Shown here: positions 30,300 through 39,090 of the stretch, one piece after another
How positions within the stretch are numbered: the stretch's first letter is position 1
Layout of the letters: the number at the start of each line of letters is the position of its first letter
Origin: Pseudomonadota bacterium
Lineage (GTDB): Bacteria > Pseudomonadota > Alphaproteobacteria > Rhizobiales > Rhizobiaceae
DNA: 64,000 nucleotides
Direction of reading: 5' to 3'
Assembly: GCA_023419535.1 (NCBI GenBank)
Contig: JAEZXX010000022.1
Location: 12,644-76,643 of the forward strand
Made by a program: the position numbers and the translations under genes
Notes under the pieces: model-generated
The model's input: the letters and a program-made list of their open reading frames with translations, nothing else
Databases searched by the model: none
Told to the model about the DNA's origin: nothing

Positions 30300-31568
30300 A
30301 TGACCCTCGCAGCCCCCTTTGAACCGGTGATCGCCGATCCCCTGCCGCGCCGCCGCACCGTGGGCGTGAACGTCGGCGGCGTGACGGTCGGGGGCGGGGC
30401 GCCGGTCGTCGTCCAGTCGATGACGAACACTGACACCGCGGACGTCGATTCCACGGTCGCGCAGGTCGCGGCGCTCCACCGGGCCGGCTCGGAGATCGTC
30501 CGCATCACGGTCGACCGCGACGAATCGGCCGCCGCCGTGCCGCGCATCCGCGAACGCCTGGAGCGCCTCGGCCTCGACGTGCCGCTCGTCGGCGACTTCC
30601 ACTATATCGGACACAAGCTTCTGGCGGATCATCCGGCCTGTGCCGAGGCCCTGGCGAAGTACCGCATCAATCCCGGCAATGTCGGCTTCCGCGACAAGAA
30701 GGACCGCCAGTTCGTCCAGATCGTCGAGACCGCGATCCGCTTCGGCAAGCCGGTGCGGATCGGCGTCAACTGGGGCTCGCTCGACCAGGCGCTGCTGACG
30801 CAGCTGATGGACGAGAACAACGCGTCCTCGGCGCCGGTGTCGGCGCGCGCGGTGACGCGCGAGGCGATCATCCGCTCGGCGATCCACTCGGCCGAACTCG
30901 CCGAGGAGACGGGCCTGGCCCGCGAGCGCATCATCCTCTCGGCCAAGGTCTCCAACGTCCAGGACCTCATCGCCGTCTACCGCGACCTGTCGCGCCGCAC
31001 GACCCATGCCATCCATCTGGGCCTCACCGAGGCGGGGATGGGCACCAAGGGCATCGTCGCCTCCTCGGCGGCCATGGGCATCCTTCTGCAGGAGGGGATC
31101 GGCGACACGATCCGCGTCTCCTTGACGCCGGAGCCCGGCGGCGACCGCACGCGCGAGGTTCAGGTCGCGCAGGAACTGCTGCAGACCATGGGCTTCCGGC
31201 AGTTCATCCCGATCGTCGCCGCGTGCCCGGGCTGCGGGCGCACCACCTCGACGCTCTTCCAGGAGCTCGCCGAGACGATCCAGGCCGACATCCGGACCAA
31301 CATGCCGCTCTGGCGCGAGCGCTATCCGGGCGTGGAGGCGCTCAACGTCGCGGTCATGGGCTGCATCGTCAACGGGCCGGGGGAGAGCAAGCACGCCGAT
31401 ATCGGCATCTCGCTGCCCGGCACCGCGGAGACGCCCTCCGCTCCGGTCTACGTCGACGGGCAGAAGGTGGCGACGCTGCGCGGACCGAACATCGCGGGCG
31501 ACTTCCAGGCGATGGTCGCCGAGTACATCGAGCGCCGCTTCGGGCGGAAGCAGGACGCGGCGGAGTAG
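30300..31568 (+). CDS. ispG: 4-hydroxy-3-methylbut-2-en-1-yl diphosphate synthase
   Basis: [4Fe-4S] enzyme (422 aa) of the MEP isoprenoid pathway that converts MEcPP to HMBPP. The N-terminal TIM barrel (VQSMTNTDTADVDSTVAQV, RINPGNVGF, IGVNWGSLDQALL) and the C-terminal cluster domain with ACPGCGR and MGCIVNGPGE cysteines are complete. Length fits the alphaproteobacterial form. The ATG at 30300 gives the expected N-terminus. It is divergent from the small membrane protein genes and precedes the lytic transglycosylase, from which it is separated by mosaic element C. ispA, also an isoprenoid gene, is 6 kb away. Confidence 0.96.
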   Translation: MTLAAPFEPVIADPLPRRRTVGVNVGGVTVGGGAPVVVQSMTNTDTADVDSTVAQVAALHRAGSEIVRITVDRDESAAAVPRIRERLERLGLDVPLVGDFHYIGHKLLADHPACAEALAKYRINPGNVGFRDKKDRQFVQIVETAIRFGKPVRIGVNWGSLDQALLTQLMDENNASSAPVSARAVTREAIIRSAIHSAELAEETGLARERIILSAKVSNVQDLIAVYRDLSRRTTHAIHLGLTEAGMGTKGIVASSAAMGILLQEGIGDTIRVSLTPEPGGDRTREVQVAQELLQTMGFRQFIPIVAACPGCGRTTSTLFQELAETIQADIRTNMPLWRERYPGVEALNVAVMGCIVNGPGESKHADIGISLPGTAETPSAPVYVDGQKVATLRGPNIAGDFQAMVAEYIERRFGRKQDAAE

Positions 31569-31608
31569 CGATGCGGCTCGGGCGCTCGCGAAGCCGAAGG
31601 GGGCGCCA

Positions 31609-31770
31609 TTCTTCTCCCGCCTGCGGGAGAGGGTGGCCCGAAGGGCCGGGCGAGGGCCTCGAAGGGCTCCGGCGGTCAGCCGCGCGGCTCGGGCGCGCCG
31701 CCATCGCGATCGCGGCGTCTCTCGAAGCCCTCATCCCCCTGCCGGGACCTTATCCCGCGAGCGGGCGAAG
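31609..31770. repeat. Palindromic mosaic element, copy C, abutting a start codon
   Basis: About 160 bp with CTTCTCCCG/CGGGAGAGG at the left end, GGCCCGAAGGGCC, AAGGGCTCCGGCGG in the centre and CCTCATCCCCCTGCCGGGACC on the right, matching copies A and B; the right-hand end (TTATCCCGCGAGCGGGCGAAGG) is more diverged. It fills the gap between ispG and the lytic transglycosylase GTG and remains open in that gene's frame, so a start upstream of it would make the element part of the protein. Confidence 0.8.
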
Positions 31771-31771
31771 G

Positions 31772-32626
31772 GTGGCGTTTCGCCGTCTCGGTTCCACCGC
31801 ATTGGCGTTCGCCGCGCTCCTCCTCGCCCTTCCGGCCCATGCCGAGGATCGGCCCGACCCGCGCGTCGGCGCGATCTGCGATCTCATCGAGGCGAACGCC
31901 GCCGCCACGGGCATGTCGCCCGACTTCTTCGCGCGGCTGATCTGGAAGGAATCGCGCTTCGACGAGGGCGCGATCTCGCCGGTCGGCGCGCGCGGCATCG
32001 CGCAGTTCATGCCCGCGACCGCCGCCGAGCGCGGGCTTGCCGATCCGTTCGACAAGGGTCAGGCGATCCACCATTCGGCGCGCTATCTGGCGGATCTTCG
32101 CGCGGAACTCGGCTCCTGGGGGCTGGCGGCCGCGGCCTACAACGGCGGCGTCAACCGCGTGAAGCGCTGGATGACGAGCGGCGGGCGCCTCCCTTACGAG
32201 ACCGAGGACTACGTTCTGTCGATCACCGCGCACCCGGCCGCGTGGTTCCGCGAGGACGCGACGCGCGAGGCCGCCGTCACGCCGCTCGATGCCGGCCTGT
32301 CCTTCCCCGAGGCCTGTCGCCGCATGCCGATCATGCAGACCCGTGCGATCTTCGCGGTCGCCGAATCCGCTCCCATGAAGCCCTGGGGCGTCCAGGTGGC
32401 GGGCCATGCCAACGAGGCGATCGCCGTCCGGTCCTATCGCCGCCTCCAGGACGCCCACCCCGACATTCTGGGCGGACTCGACCCGATCGTCATGCGCGTG
32501 CGGCCCATGTCCGGCCCGCGTCGCATCACCGCCGTCCGCATCGGCGCCGACTCGCGCGGCGAGGCCAACGCCTTCTGCGATCGCTACCGCGCCCGCGGAG
32601 GCGCATGCGTGGTGATGCGCAACTGA
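31772..32626 (+). CDS. Secreted lytic transglycosylase with SPOR-like C-terminus
   Basis: Periplasmic murein hydrolase (284 aa) of the SLT/GH23 type, cleaving glycan strands to 1,6-anhydro products. The GTG at 31772 gives a clean signal peptide (MAFRRLGSTALAFAALLLAL, cleavage after AHA). The SLT domain has the catalytic Glu60 in IWKESRF, then GARGIAQFMPATA and AAAYNGGVNRVKRW. The last ~85 residues (WGVQVAG, SYRRLQDAHP, RIGADSRGEANAFCDRYRARGG) look like a SPOR-type peptidoglycan-binding domain. The frame opens earlier, with an ATG at 31571 that would place the whole mosaic repeat in the protein; I reject that start. Co-directional with ispG. Confidence 0.85.
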   Translation: MAFRRLGSTALAFAALLLALPAHAEDRPDPRVGAICDLIEANAAATGMSPDFFARLIWKESRFDEGAISPVGARGIAQFMPATAAERGLADPFDKGQAIHHSARYLADLRAELGSWGLAAAAYNGGVNRVKRWMTSGGRLPYETEDYVLSITAHPAAWFREDATREAAVTPLDAGLSFPEACRRMPIMQTRAIFAVAESAPMKPWGVQVAGHANEAIAVRSYRRLQDAHPDILGGLDPIVMRVRPMSGPRRITAVRIGADSRGEANAFCDRYRARGGACVVMRN

Positions 32627-32716
32627 GGGTCGAGGCCGGAGGCGCCCATATTGCTCTTTGGTCGTGGGCCGCTATGAAGCCCACGGGAGGCAGCGGTGTT
32701 CCGGGAATTCTAGACG

Positions 32717-34483
32717 ATGAACGACGGTGTCGACGACAAGGGCCAGCGCAGGACGCGCAGCGGGCTCCTGAAGATCAATCGACGGACGCTTCTGGGCGGC
32801 GGGCTCGCCGTGGGCGCGGTGGGTGCCGTGGCGGCGGTGACGCGCTCGAACGGGCCGAACGTGGAGGCGAGCCGCAGCGTCGACGTCGTCCTCATCGGCG
32901 GCGGCACGATGAGCGCCACGATGGGCGCGCTGCTGAACCGGCTCGAGCCGGGCTGGACGATCGAGATGTTCGAGCGGCTCGACGCGGTGGCGCGCGAGAG
33001 TTCGGACGCCTGGCACAACGCCGGCACCGGCCATTCGGCGCTCTGCGAGCTGAACTACACGCCGGAAGGCGAGGACGGGACCATCGACGTCGCCCGCGCG
33101 CTGACGATCAACGAATCCTTCCAGGTCTCGCGGCAGTTCTGGGCGTCCATGGTGCGCGAGGGGCTGCTCGACGAGCCCTCGACCTTCATCAACGCCACGC
33201 CGCACATGAGCTTCGTCTGGGGCGAGGAGGACGTCGACTTCCTGCGGCGACGCCACGAGGCGCTGATCCAGCAGCCGCTGTTCGCGGGAATGGAGTTCAC
33301 GACCGATCCCGAACGCATCCGCGAATGGGCGCCGCTTCTGATCGAGGGGCGCGATCTGTCGCAGCCGATCGCCGCGACCTGGTCCTCGCTCGGCACCGAC
33401 GTCGATTTCGGCGCCATCACCCGCCAGTTCGTGTCGCATCTGAGCGAGCAGGACAGCTTCGCGCTCAATCTCTCCAGCGAGGTCGAGGCGCTGGAGAAGA
33501 ACGAGGACGGCACCTGGAAGGTGACCTACCGCAATACGGCGGACGGCTCCGAGCCGCAGGCGGTGAACGCGCGCTTCGTCTTCATCGGCGCGGGCGGGGC
33601 CGCGATTCTCCTCCTGCAGGAAAGCGGGATCGAGGAGGCGGCCTCCTACGGCGGCTTCCCGGTCGGCGGCTCCTGGCTCGTCAACCGCAATCCGGAGACG
33701 GCCGCGGCCTACACCGCCAAGGCCTACGGCAAGGCCGCGTCGGGCGCGCCCCCGATGTCCGTGCCCCATCTCGACACGCGGGTGATCGAAGGGGAGCGGG
33801 TCCTGATGTTCGGTCCCTTCGCCACCTTCTCCACCAACTTCCTGATGGAGGGCTCGCGCCTCGACCTCCTCGCCTCGGTGACGACGACGAATGTCGGCCC
33901 GATGGTGCATGTGGGTTTGGACGAGTTCGGCCTCGTCCAGTATCTGGTGGGGCAGGTCATGATGGATCAGGGCGACCGGGTGGAGGCGCTACGCGCCTAC
34001 TATCCCCAAGCGGTCGCCGAGGACTGGACGTTCCTGCAGGCCGGCCAGCGCGTCCAGATCATCAACCGCGACGAATCCGGCCGGGGCGATCTGGAGTTCG
34101 GTACCGAGGTGGTGGTCTCCGACGACCGCACGATCGCCGCGCTGCTGGGCGCTTCGCCGGGCGGCTCGACGGCCCCCTCGATCATGATCGATGCGCTGGA
34201 GGAGATCTTCCCGGAGCGCTTCGCCTCTCCGGAATGGCAGGCCCGCATCCGCGAACTCGTACCGAGCCACGGCATCCAACTGAACGGCGACCCGCAGCGC
34301 CTCGCCGAGAGCTGGGCCTATACGAGCGAGGTGCTGGCTCTGGCCTCGCCGCCGGACCTCGGCCTCGAGCCCGCGGCGCCGGCGGACGCGTCCGAGCCGG
34401 CGCTCGAACCTGCTCCGGAGGTTGGCTCGTCGCCGGTGCCGGCGACGCCGCCCGCGGCCGTGCCGTCACAGCCCGCAGGCTGA
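32717..34483 (+). CDS. mqo: Malate:quinone oxidoreductase with N-terminal twin-arginine segment
   Basis: FAD enzyme (588 aa) that oxidises malate to oxaloacetate and reduces quinone, a TCA-cycle step at the inner membrane. The Rossmann motif VVLIGGGTMSATMGALL lies near residue 57; SSDAWHNAGTGHSALCELNYTP, SLGTDVDFGAITRQ and FGPFATFSTNFLMEGS are characteristic of Mqo. Two additions are unusual: about 50 residues before the Rossmann fold containing NRRTLLGGGLAVGAVGAVAA, which resembles a Tat signal or membrane anchor, and a ~45-residue proline/alanine/glutamate-rich tail. The core ends near KR-type length for the family. Monocistronic; the next genes are on the other strand. Confidence 0.93.
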   Translation: MNDGVDDKGQRRTRSGLLKINRRTLLGGGLAVGAVGAVAAVTRSNGPNVEASRSVDVVLIGGGTMSATMGALLNRLEPGWTIEMFERLDAVARESSDAWHNAGTGHSALCELNYTPEGEDGTIDVARALTINESFQVSRQFWASMVREGLLDEPSTFINATPHMSFVWGEEDVDFLRRRHEALIQQPLFAGMEFTTDPERIREWAPLLIEGRDLSQPIAATWSSLGTDVDFGAITRQFVSHLSEQDSFALNLSSEVEALEKNEDGTWKVTYRNTADGSEPQAVNARFVFIGAGGAAILLLQESGIEEAASYGGFPVGGSWLVNRNPETAAAYTAKAYGKAASGAPPMSVPHLDTRVIEGERVLMFGPFATFSTNFLMEGSRLDLLASVTTTNVGPMVHVGLDEFGLVQYLVGQVMMDQGDRVEALRAYYPQAVAEDWTFLQAGQRVQIINRDESGRGDLEFGTEVVVSDDRTIAALLGASPGGSTAPSIMIDALEEIFPERFASPEWQARIRELVPSHGIQLNGDPQRLAESWAYTSEVLALASPPDLGLEPAAPADASEPALEPAPEVGSSPVPATPPAAVPSQPAG

Positions 34484-34537
34484 TCGCGGACCTCCGCCGT
34501 CCAAGCGCGGGCGGGCTTCCGGCGCGTCCGGGGCCCG

Positions 34538-35065
34538 TCAGCGCTTGGCGATGTGTTGGGTGAAGCGGGGGCGGGCGGCCAGGACGGATCGGTGGGTGAA
34601 GCTGCCGACGCCGAGCGTCTCGAACAGGAAATCGCGCTTCAGCGCTGTGCGCAGCAGGATGAGCGTGTCGCCTTCGGCGACGAGCGGCAGGTTCCGGTCC
34701 GGGGGGCGCGCTGCCAGGAGCGAGCCCTCGGCGCGGGGGTAGGCCCATTCCACCACGAAGCGTCCGTCCTCCTTGCGCACCGATTCCACCTGATAGTGGA
34801 AGTCGTCCGCGTCCGCACCGAGCAGCGCCCTCATCCGCGTCCCCACCCCGTTCGTCAGGAAGGCGTCGTCCACCTCCGTCTGCCGTGTCACGAAGTCGCT
34901 CATCGTCGAGGTCGCCTGATCGAGCTGGCGCGACTCCCGGTAGAGCTGGAACAGCGTGATCGTGCCGAGGAACAGCAGCATCAGGAACGGAAGGAGAAGG
35001 GCGAACTCGACGCCCGCCAGCCCCCTCCGGTCGCTCCAGAACCGAGCCTGCTGCCCTGCGGTCAT
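34538..35065 (-). CDS. TadE/TadG-like pilus assembly protein
   Basis: A 175-residue pseudopilin-like membrane protein. Near residue 15 it has the TadE hallmark RRGLAGVEFALLLPFLMLLFLG, with the conserved glutamate at the start of the single membrane helix, then a periplasmic domain beginning FQLYRESRQLDQATSTMSDFV. The ATG at 35065 has GAGGAGG upstream. It is the last gene of a minus-strand operon tadG-like, tadE-like, tadE-like. These minor components help build Flp/Tad adhesive pili. The tad secretion genes (cpaB-F, tadBC) and flp are not in the window. Confidence 0.8.
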   Translation of the reverse strand: MTAGQQARFWSDRRGLAGVEFALLLPFLMLLFLGTITLFQLYRESRQLDQATSTMSDFVTRQTEVDDAFLTNGVGTRMRALLGADADDFHYQVESVRKEDGRFVVEWAYPRAEGSLLAARPPDRNLPLVAEGDTLILLRTALKRDFLFETLGVGSFTHRSVLAARPRFTQHIAKR

Positions 35066-35076
35066 GATGGGCCTCC

Positions 35077-35595
35077 TCACCGCGGCTCGTTCACGAAACC
35101 GCTGAGCGAGACGATGCCGAAGGCGCCGCTCCGCTCGTCGGGCAGGGCCACGGCGAGGCCGATGAGCGGCGTCAGCGGGCGGACCACCGTACACACGCGG
35201 ATGAAGATGAAGTCGGACTGGCCGCCCGGCACGAAGGGCGGGGTCTGACCGGCGTGACGGCAGCTGGGCGGCCTGTCGGGAATCTGGTCCGAATCCGAAC
35301 GCAGCGTCACCATCTCCACCATGGTGTTCGCTTCGCAATCCTCGAAGATCAGGCTGCGCTCGCACAGATCGCGCTTCAGCCCGTTCGAGGTGACGGTCGT
35401 GTCCTGGTCGATCCTCAGGCCGCGGATGACGCGTTCCAGCGCCGCGTCCTGCATGATCGTGCGCGTCATCAGCCAGCCGGACTCGAAGAAGGAGAAGACG
35501 AGAGCAAGGAAGATCGGCATCAGAAGCGCGAACTCCACCGCGCTCGTGCCAGACCGATCCGCCCGAAGGCGCCGCAGACGCCGAACCGCGCTCAC
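35077..35595 (-). CDS. TadE-like pilus assembly protein
   Basis: A 172-residue TadE family protein with the motif DRSGTSAVEFALLMPIFLALVFSFFE near residue 13 and FESGWLMTRTIMQDAALERVIRG after the helix. Four cysteines (LCERSLIFEDCE, PSCRH, VCTVV) in the periplasmic part could form disulfides. The start at 35595 overlaps the stop of the upstream VWA gene by four bases; eleven bases separate it from the next tadE-like gene. It is probably a minor pseudopilin of a Tad-type pilus. Confidence 0.85.
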   Translation of the reverse strand: MSAVRRLRRLRADRSGTSAVEFALLMPIFLALVFSFFESGWLMTRTIMQDAALERVIRGLRIDQDTTVTSNGLKRDLCERSLIFEDCEANTMVEMVTLRSDSDQIPDRPPSCRHAGQTPPFVPGGQSDFIFIRVCTVVRPLTPLIGLAVALPDERSGAFGIVSLSGFVNEPR

Positions 35596-37046
35596 CGCAC
35601 CAGCCGGATCTTCTGGATCTGCGTGGCGATCGAGGTGAAGGCTTGGGCGACGTTGCTGGAGGTCACCCGGTAGAAGTGCCCCGGGCCGGTCGCGCAGTCG
35701 GTCATCTGCCGGGCGACGCTGTCGTTCACGTCGAATCCGATCGTGAAGACGATCACGCCGTTCGCCTTCGCCTGGGTGCAGAGGGTCGCCACGCCGCGCT
35801 CCATGACGGCGGCGTCGGTCACCTCATCGTTGGTCCCGTCACTTCTGGCGTCCGAATAATGGATTTTCCTGCCGCGATCTTTCGGACGAAACTGTTGACT
35901 GACCGCGCCGTCGGTCATCAGGACGATGAACTTCTCGCTTCCCTCGTCGTCGAAGCGCGCGGGCCGGGTCCGAAACTCGGGCCGCAGGCCGAGCGATGCC
36001 GCGCGGGATGGCGAGGCGAAGGCCCGGTCGACCGTCGGCTGGAAGGCCGGGTCGAGGAAGAGGAGGCCCCATTTGAGCGCGACGGGCGTTCCGGTGCCGT
36101 CATAGAGCTTGTAGTTGTCGATCCGATGCTTCAGCGCTTCGCGGTCGTTGGACATCAGCGACACGGAGGTGACGTCCCGGTCGTCCCCTTCCCCTGGCAC
36201 GAAATCGATCAGTCCCGACAGGATGGTGCCGTGCGGATCGTCCGGGCACCACCAGGGCTGGGTGAGCTTGCGTTCGTTGAGCGACTTGATCGCGTCGTGA
36301 TGGTTGAAATGCGTGAAGTGCGGGGTCTGCGCCCGGCCGCGGAAGGACGGCATGCCGATGGTGAGTTCGTTCGGCGCGAACTCGAAGCAGGACGACTTCG
36401 AATGGAGTTTCGTTCCGCCGAGGAGTTCGAAGAGGTCCGCGCCGACATTCACCTGTCCCGCATAGGGAACCAGGCTGACGGTGGTGTAGTCGCGCGCGTC
36501 GTCGCTGAGGACGATGTCGAGGAAGTCCTTGGCCGCGGGACGCAGGAAGTCGATGCGCTTGGTCATCACCGTCAGGCCGGGAAAGCGATTGGCGCTGTCC
36601 CAGCGCATGGAGCCCGAGACGTCGAGGATCAGCGAGACCTCGATGTTCTTGCGGCTCTCTTCGGCCGAGGCGTCGACCGTGACGGCCATCGTGTCGATGC
36701 CGATCAGGCGCAGGAAGTTCGTCTGGACCTCGCCCTCGGCGTGGGCCGAGACCCTCCGCTCGTTGGTCGAGCGCTCCTCCGTCACGGAGACGGCGTAGTC
36801 GGCAAAGCCGCTCGCCGAGTCCACGAAGGACCGGACGGTCTCTTGGGCACCCTGCGCCTGTCGCAGCGACGCGGCGGCAAGGACGCCGCGGTCGACGCTG
36901 TCCTGCAGGCGCGCCCTCATCCGTTCGTAGGCCACGAGGTCGAGCGCGCCGCCGGTGACGACGACCAGCGGGAGGGAGAGAAGCGCGACGGTGACCGGCA
37001 GGCTGGCGGCATTGCTGCCAAGAAGACGTGACAAGAAGCGCGGCAT
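35592..37046 (-). CDS. TadG-like protein with von Willebrand A domain
   Basis: A 484-residue protein with an N-terminal membrane helix (residues ~15-37) followed by the TadG/Flp-associated segment ALDLVAYERMRARLQDSVDRG, and a large periplasmic VWA domain from about residue 135. The MIDAS motif DVSGSM is at residues 142-147 and FIVLMTDGAV supplies the later aspartate. FTIGFDVNDSVARQMTDCAT near the end is typical of the family. It heads the coupled operon of three tad minor genes (4-base overlap with the next). Role in Tad pilus assembly or surface adhesion is inferred from family and operon. Confidence 0.85.
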   Translation of the reverse strand: MPRFLSRLLGSNAASLPVTVALLSLPLVVVTGGALDLVAYERMRARLQDSVDRGVLAAASLRQAQGAQETVRSFVDSASGFADYAVSVTEERSTNERRVSAHAEGEVQTNFLRLIGIDTMAVTVDASAEESRKNIEVSLILDVSGSMRWDSANRFPGLTVMTKRIDFLRPAAKDFLDIVLSDDARDYTTVSLVPYAGQVNVGADLFELLGGTKLHSKSSCFEFAPNELTIGMPSFRGRAQTPHFTHFNHHDAIKSLNERKLTQPWWCPDDPHGTILSGLIDFVPGEGDDRDVTSVSLMSNDREALKHRIDNYKLYDGTGTPVALKWGLLFLDPAFQPTVDRAFASPSRAASLGLRPEFRTRPARFDDEGSEKFIVLMTDGAVSQQFRPKDRGRKIHYSDARSDGTNDEVTDAAVMERGVATLCTQAKANGVIVFTIGFDVNDSVARQMTDCATGPGHFYRVTSSNVAQAFTSIATQIQKIRLVR

Positions 37047-37172
37047 CGAACCGGCTTTTCCCTTTGCCAGTTTAGTTTCGACCCGAGGATGGGCCGACGC
37101 CGCTTAAGCTTTGGTGATTGACCGCGGTCGCATCCGAACGAAGCCGAGAAAAAGCGCGTCGGACGCGTCCTT

Positions 37173-38075
37173 CTACCGGTCGCGTCCCGCCACGAACCGG
37201 GCGCCCGCCTTGAGCGTCTCGCCGCGGACGCCGTAGGGCTCGAGCACGGCCTCGGCTTCGGCGACCAGCGCGGCGAGGCGTCGTCTCGTCCAGTCGAGGC
37301 CGTTGAGCCCGGGCAGGGTCTTCTTGCCGCGGCCGGCGTCCTTGCCGGCGGCCTTGCCGAGCCGGGCCGCGTCGCTGGTTTCGTCCAGAAGGTCGTCGGC
37401 GAGCTGGAAGGCGAGGCCGACGATCTCCCCGAAACGCCGCAGCCGCAGGCGATCCTCCTCGGGCGCCTCGGCGATCAGCGCGCCGGCTTCGCAGGCGAAG
37501 GTCAGGAGCGCCCCGGTCTTCATCGCCTGCATGCGGGCGATCTCCTCCTCCGAAAGCATGGCCGATTCGGCCGCCAGATCGAGCGCCTGACCGCCGACCA
37601 TGCCGGCCGGTCCCGCCTCGCGCGCGAGCGCGACGACGAGGCGGAGGCGCGCGACGGCGGATAGATCCTCGGCTTGGGCGATCACGCCGGAGGCCAGCGT
37701 CAGGAGCGCGTCGCCGGCCAGGATCGCGGTCGCTTCGTCGAAGGCCTTGTGGACGGTCGGGCGCCCGCGCCGCAGATCGTCGTCGTCCATGGCCGGCAGA
37801 TCGTCGTGGACGAGCGAGTAGCAGTGGACGAGCTCGAGCGCCGTGCCGACCGCCCGGGCGCCGTCCCCGGGCTCGCCGAAGAGGCGCGCGCATTCGAGCA
37901 CGAGGAACGGGCGCAGCCGCTTGCCGCCCCCGAGCGCGCCGTGGCGCATGGCGGCGAGAAGCCGCTCCGGCGTGCCGGACAGGAGCGGGTGGTTCGGGTC
38001 GAGGATGGCCGCGAGCCGTGCCTCGGTCGCCCGAGCCTCGTCGCCGAGCCGCGCCTCGAAGATCGACGATTCCAT
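37173..38075 (-). CDS. ispA: Farnesyl diphosphate synthase (short-chain polyprenyl synthase)
   Basis: Class I prenyl transferase (300 aa) that condenses IPP with DMAPP and GPP to FPP. It has the first aspartate-rich motif DDLPAMDDDDLRRG with the extra residues typical of bacterial FPP synthases, GGKRLRPFLVLE near residue 52, and the second motif FQLADDLLDET. The ATG at 38075 is chosen because AAGGG lies eight bases upstream; an alternative ATG at 38096 overlaps that site. GGPP synthase activity cannot be wholly excluded. The usual partners xseB and dxs are absent. It is divergent from mtgA. Confidence 0.92.
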   Translation of the reverse strand: MESSIFEARLGDEARATEARLAAILDPNHPLLSGTPERLLAAMRHGALGGGKRLRPFLVLECARLFGEPGDGARAVGTALELVHCYSLVHDDLPAMDDDDLRRGRPTVHKAFDEATAILAGDALLTLASGVIAQAEDLSAVARLRLVVALAREAGPAGMVGGQALDLAAESAMLSEEEIARMQAMKTGALLTFACEAGALIAEAPEEDRLRLRRFGEIVGLAFQLADDLLDETSDAARLGKAAGKDAGRGKKTLPGLNGLDWTRRRLAALVAEAEAVLEPYGVRGETLKAGARFVAGRDR

Positions 38076-38228
38076 CCTGACACCCTTCACCCTCATCGCG
38101 GCGCCTTCTCTGGACGGCGGGACCGCGGCGCACAAGGGCCGCGTTTGCGCCGCGCGAACCGCGCCGATATGAGGCTGGGCGGCGAAGCGCACGGGGGCGG
38201 GGCGGAAAGAAGGGTGTCGGGATCTCGC

Positions 38229-38909
38229 ATGGCAAGGCGTCTGATCCGCGGGGTGCTCCTCGTCGCGCTCGTTCTCGTCGCGATCCCGCTCGTCCTCGTG
38301 CCGGTCTATTCCTCGTCGGCGGTCCGGCCGATCTCGACCCTGATGCTGGCCGACCACTTCACCTTCCAGCCCTACGATCGGCAATGGGTGCCGCTGGACC
38401 AGATCGCGCCGGTGATGATGCACTCGGTGGTGATGTCGGAGGACGGGCAGTTCTGCGCCCATGGCGGGGTCGATTGGACGGAGCTGCGCGCGGTCGTCGA
38501 CCGTGCGCTGGAGGAGGGCGCGGCCGGGCGCGGCGCGTCCACGATCGCCATGCAGACGGTCAAGAACGTCTTCCTCTGGGGCGGCCGGTCCTATGTGCGC
38601 AAGGGATTGGAGCTGCCGCTTGCGCTCTATGCGGACGCCCTCTGGTCGAAGCGCCGGACGATGGAGATCTATCTGAACGTCGCCGAATGGGGGGAGGGAA
38701 TCTACGGGGTGGAATCGGCCTCGCGATTCTACTTCAACCGCTCCGCAGCCGACCTGACCGCCCGGCAGGCCGCGCTCCTGGCCGCCGCGCTTCCCGCGCC
38801 CCTCCAGCGCGATCCGGCGAACCCCTCGGCCGGTCTTTCCCGGATCGCGGAGCGCATCCAGGGCCGCGCGCGTGCGGCGGGCGCCTACGTGCAGTGCCTG
38901 TCGTCCTGA
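38229..38909 (+). CDS. mtgA: Monofunctional biosynthetic peptidoglycan transglycosylase
   Basis: GT51 enzyme (226 aa) that polymerises lipid II into glycan strands. One N-terminal membrane anchor (IRGVLLVALVLVAIPLVLVPVY) is followed by the catalytic domain: MMHSVVMSEDGQFCAHGGVDW contains the nucleophilic glutamate region, then GRGASTIAMQTVKNVFLW and RKGLELPLALYADALWSKRRTMEIYLNVAEWGEGIYG. Length matches MtgA rather than bifunctional PBPs. It precedes rpmF, an order frequent in rhizobia, though rpmF has its own promoter. Confidence 0.95.
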   Translation: MARRLIRGVLLVALVLVAIPLVLVPVYSSSAVRPISTLMLADHFTFQPYDRQWVPLDQIAPVMMHSVVMSEDGQFCAHGGVDWTELRAVVDRALEEGAAGRGASTIAMQTVKNVFLWGGRSYVRKGLELPLALYADALWSKRRTMEIYLNVAEWGEGIYGVESASRFYFNRSAADLTARQAALLAAALPAPLQRDPANPSAGLSRIAERIQGRARAAGAYVQCLSS

Positions 38910-38915
38910 CGGGCT

Positions 38916-38943
38916 TTGCAATCGCGCGTGAGCGGTGTTATGG
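38916..38943 (+). promoter_or_regulatory. Probable promoter of rpmF
   Basis: TTGCAA (38916-38921), a 16-base spacer and TTATGG (38938-38943), directly after the mtgA stop. It would give a leader of about 140 bases before rpmF. The -35 hexamer and spacing equal those proposed for pyc. Confidence 0.5.
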
Positions 38944-39090
38944 AGCGGTCCGAATTCCTGTCGCTCTGGTCTGACCGGCGATCGTGTGGAACCACGATCC
39001 GCCACGGTCTATGGCCCGGCGGCATCGACGTGAGAAGACGGACGGTCCGGCTCGAGACATGCCGAGGACCCAATCGAGACGGAGCATGAC

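Noticed and set aside
31571..32626. Longer lytic transglycosylase starting at the ATG at 31571
   Set aside because: It would translate through the mosaic repeat and bury the signal peptide about 67 residues inside the protein.
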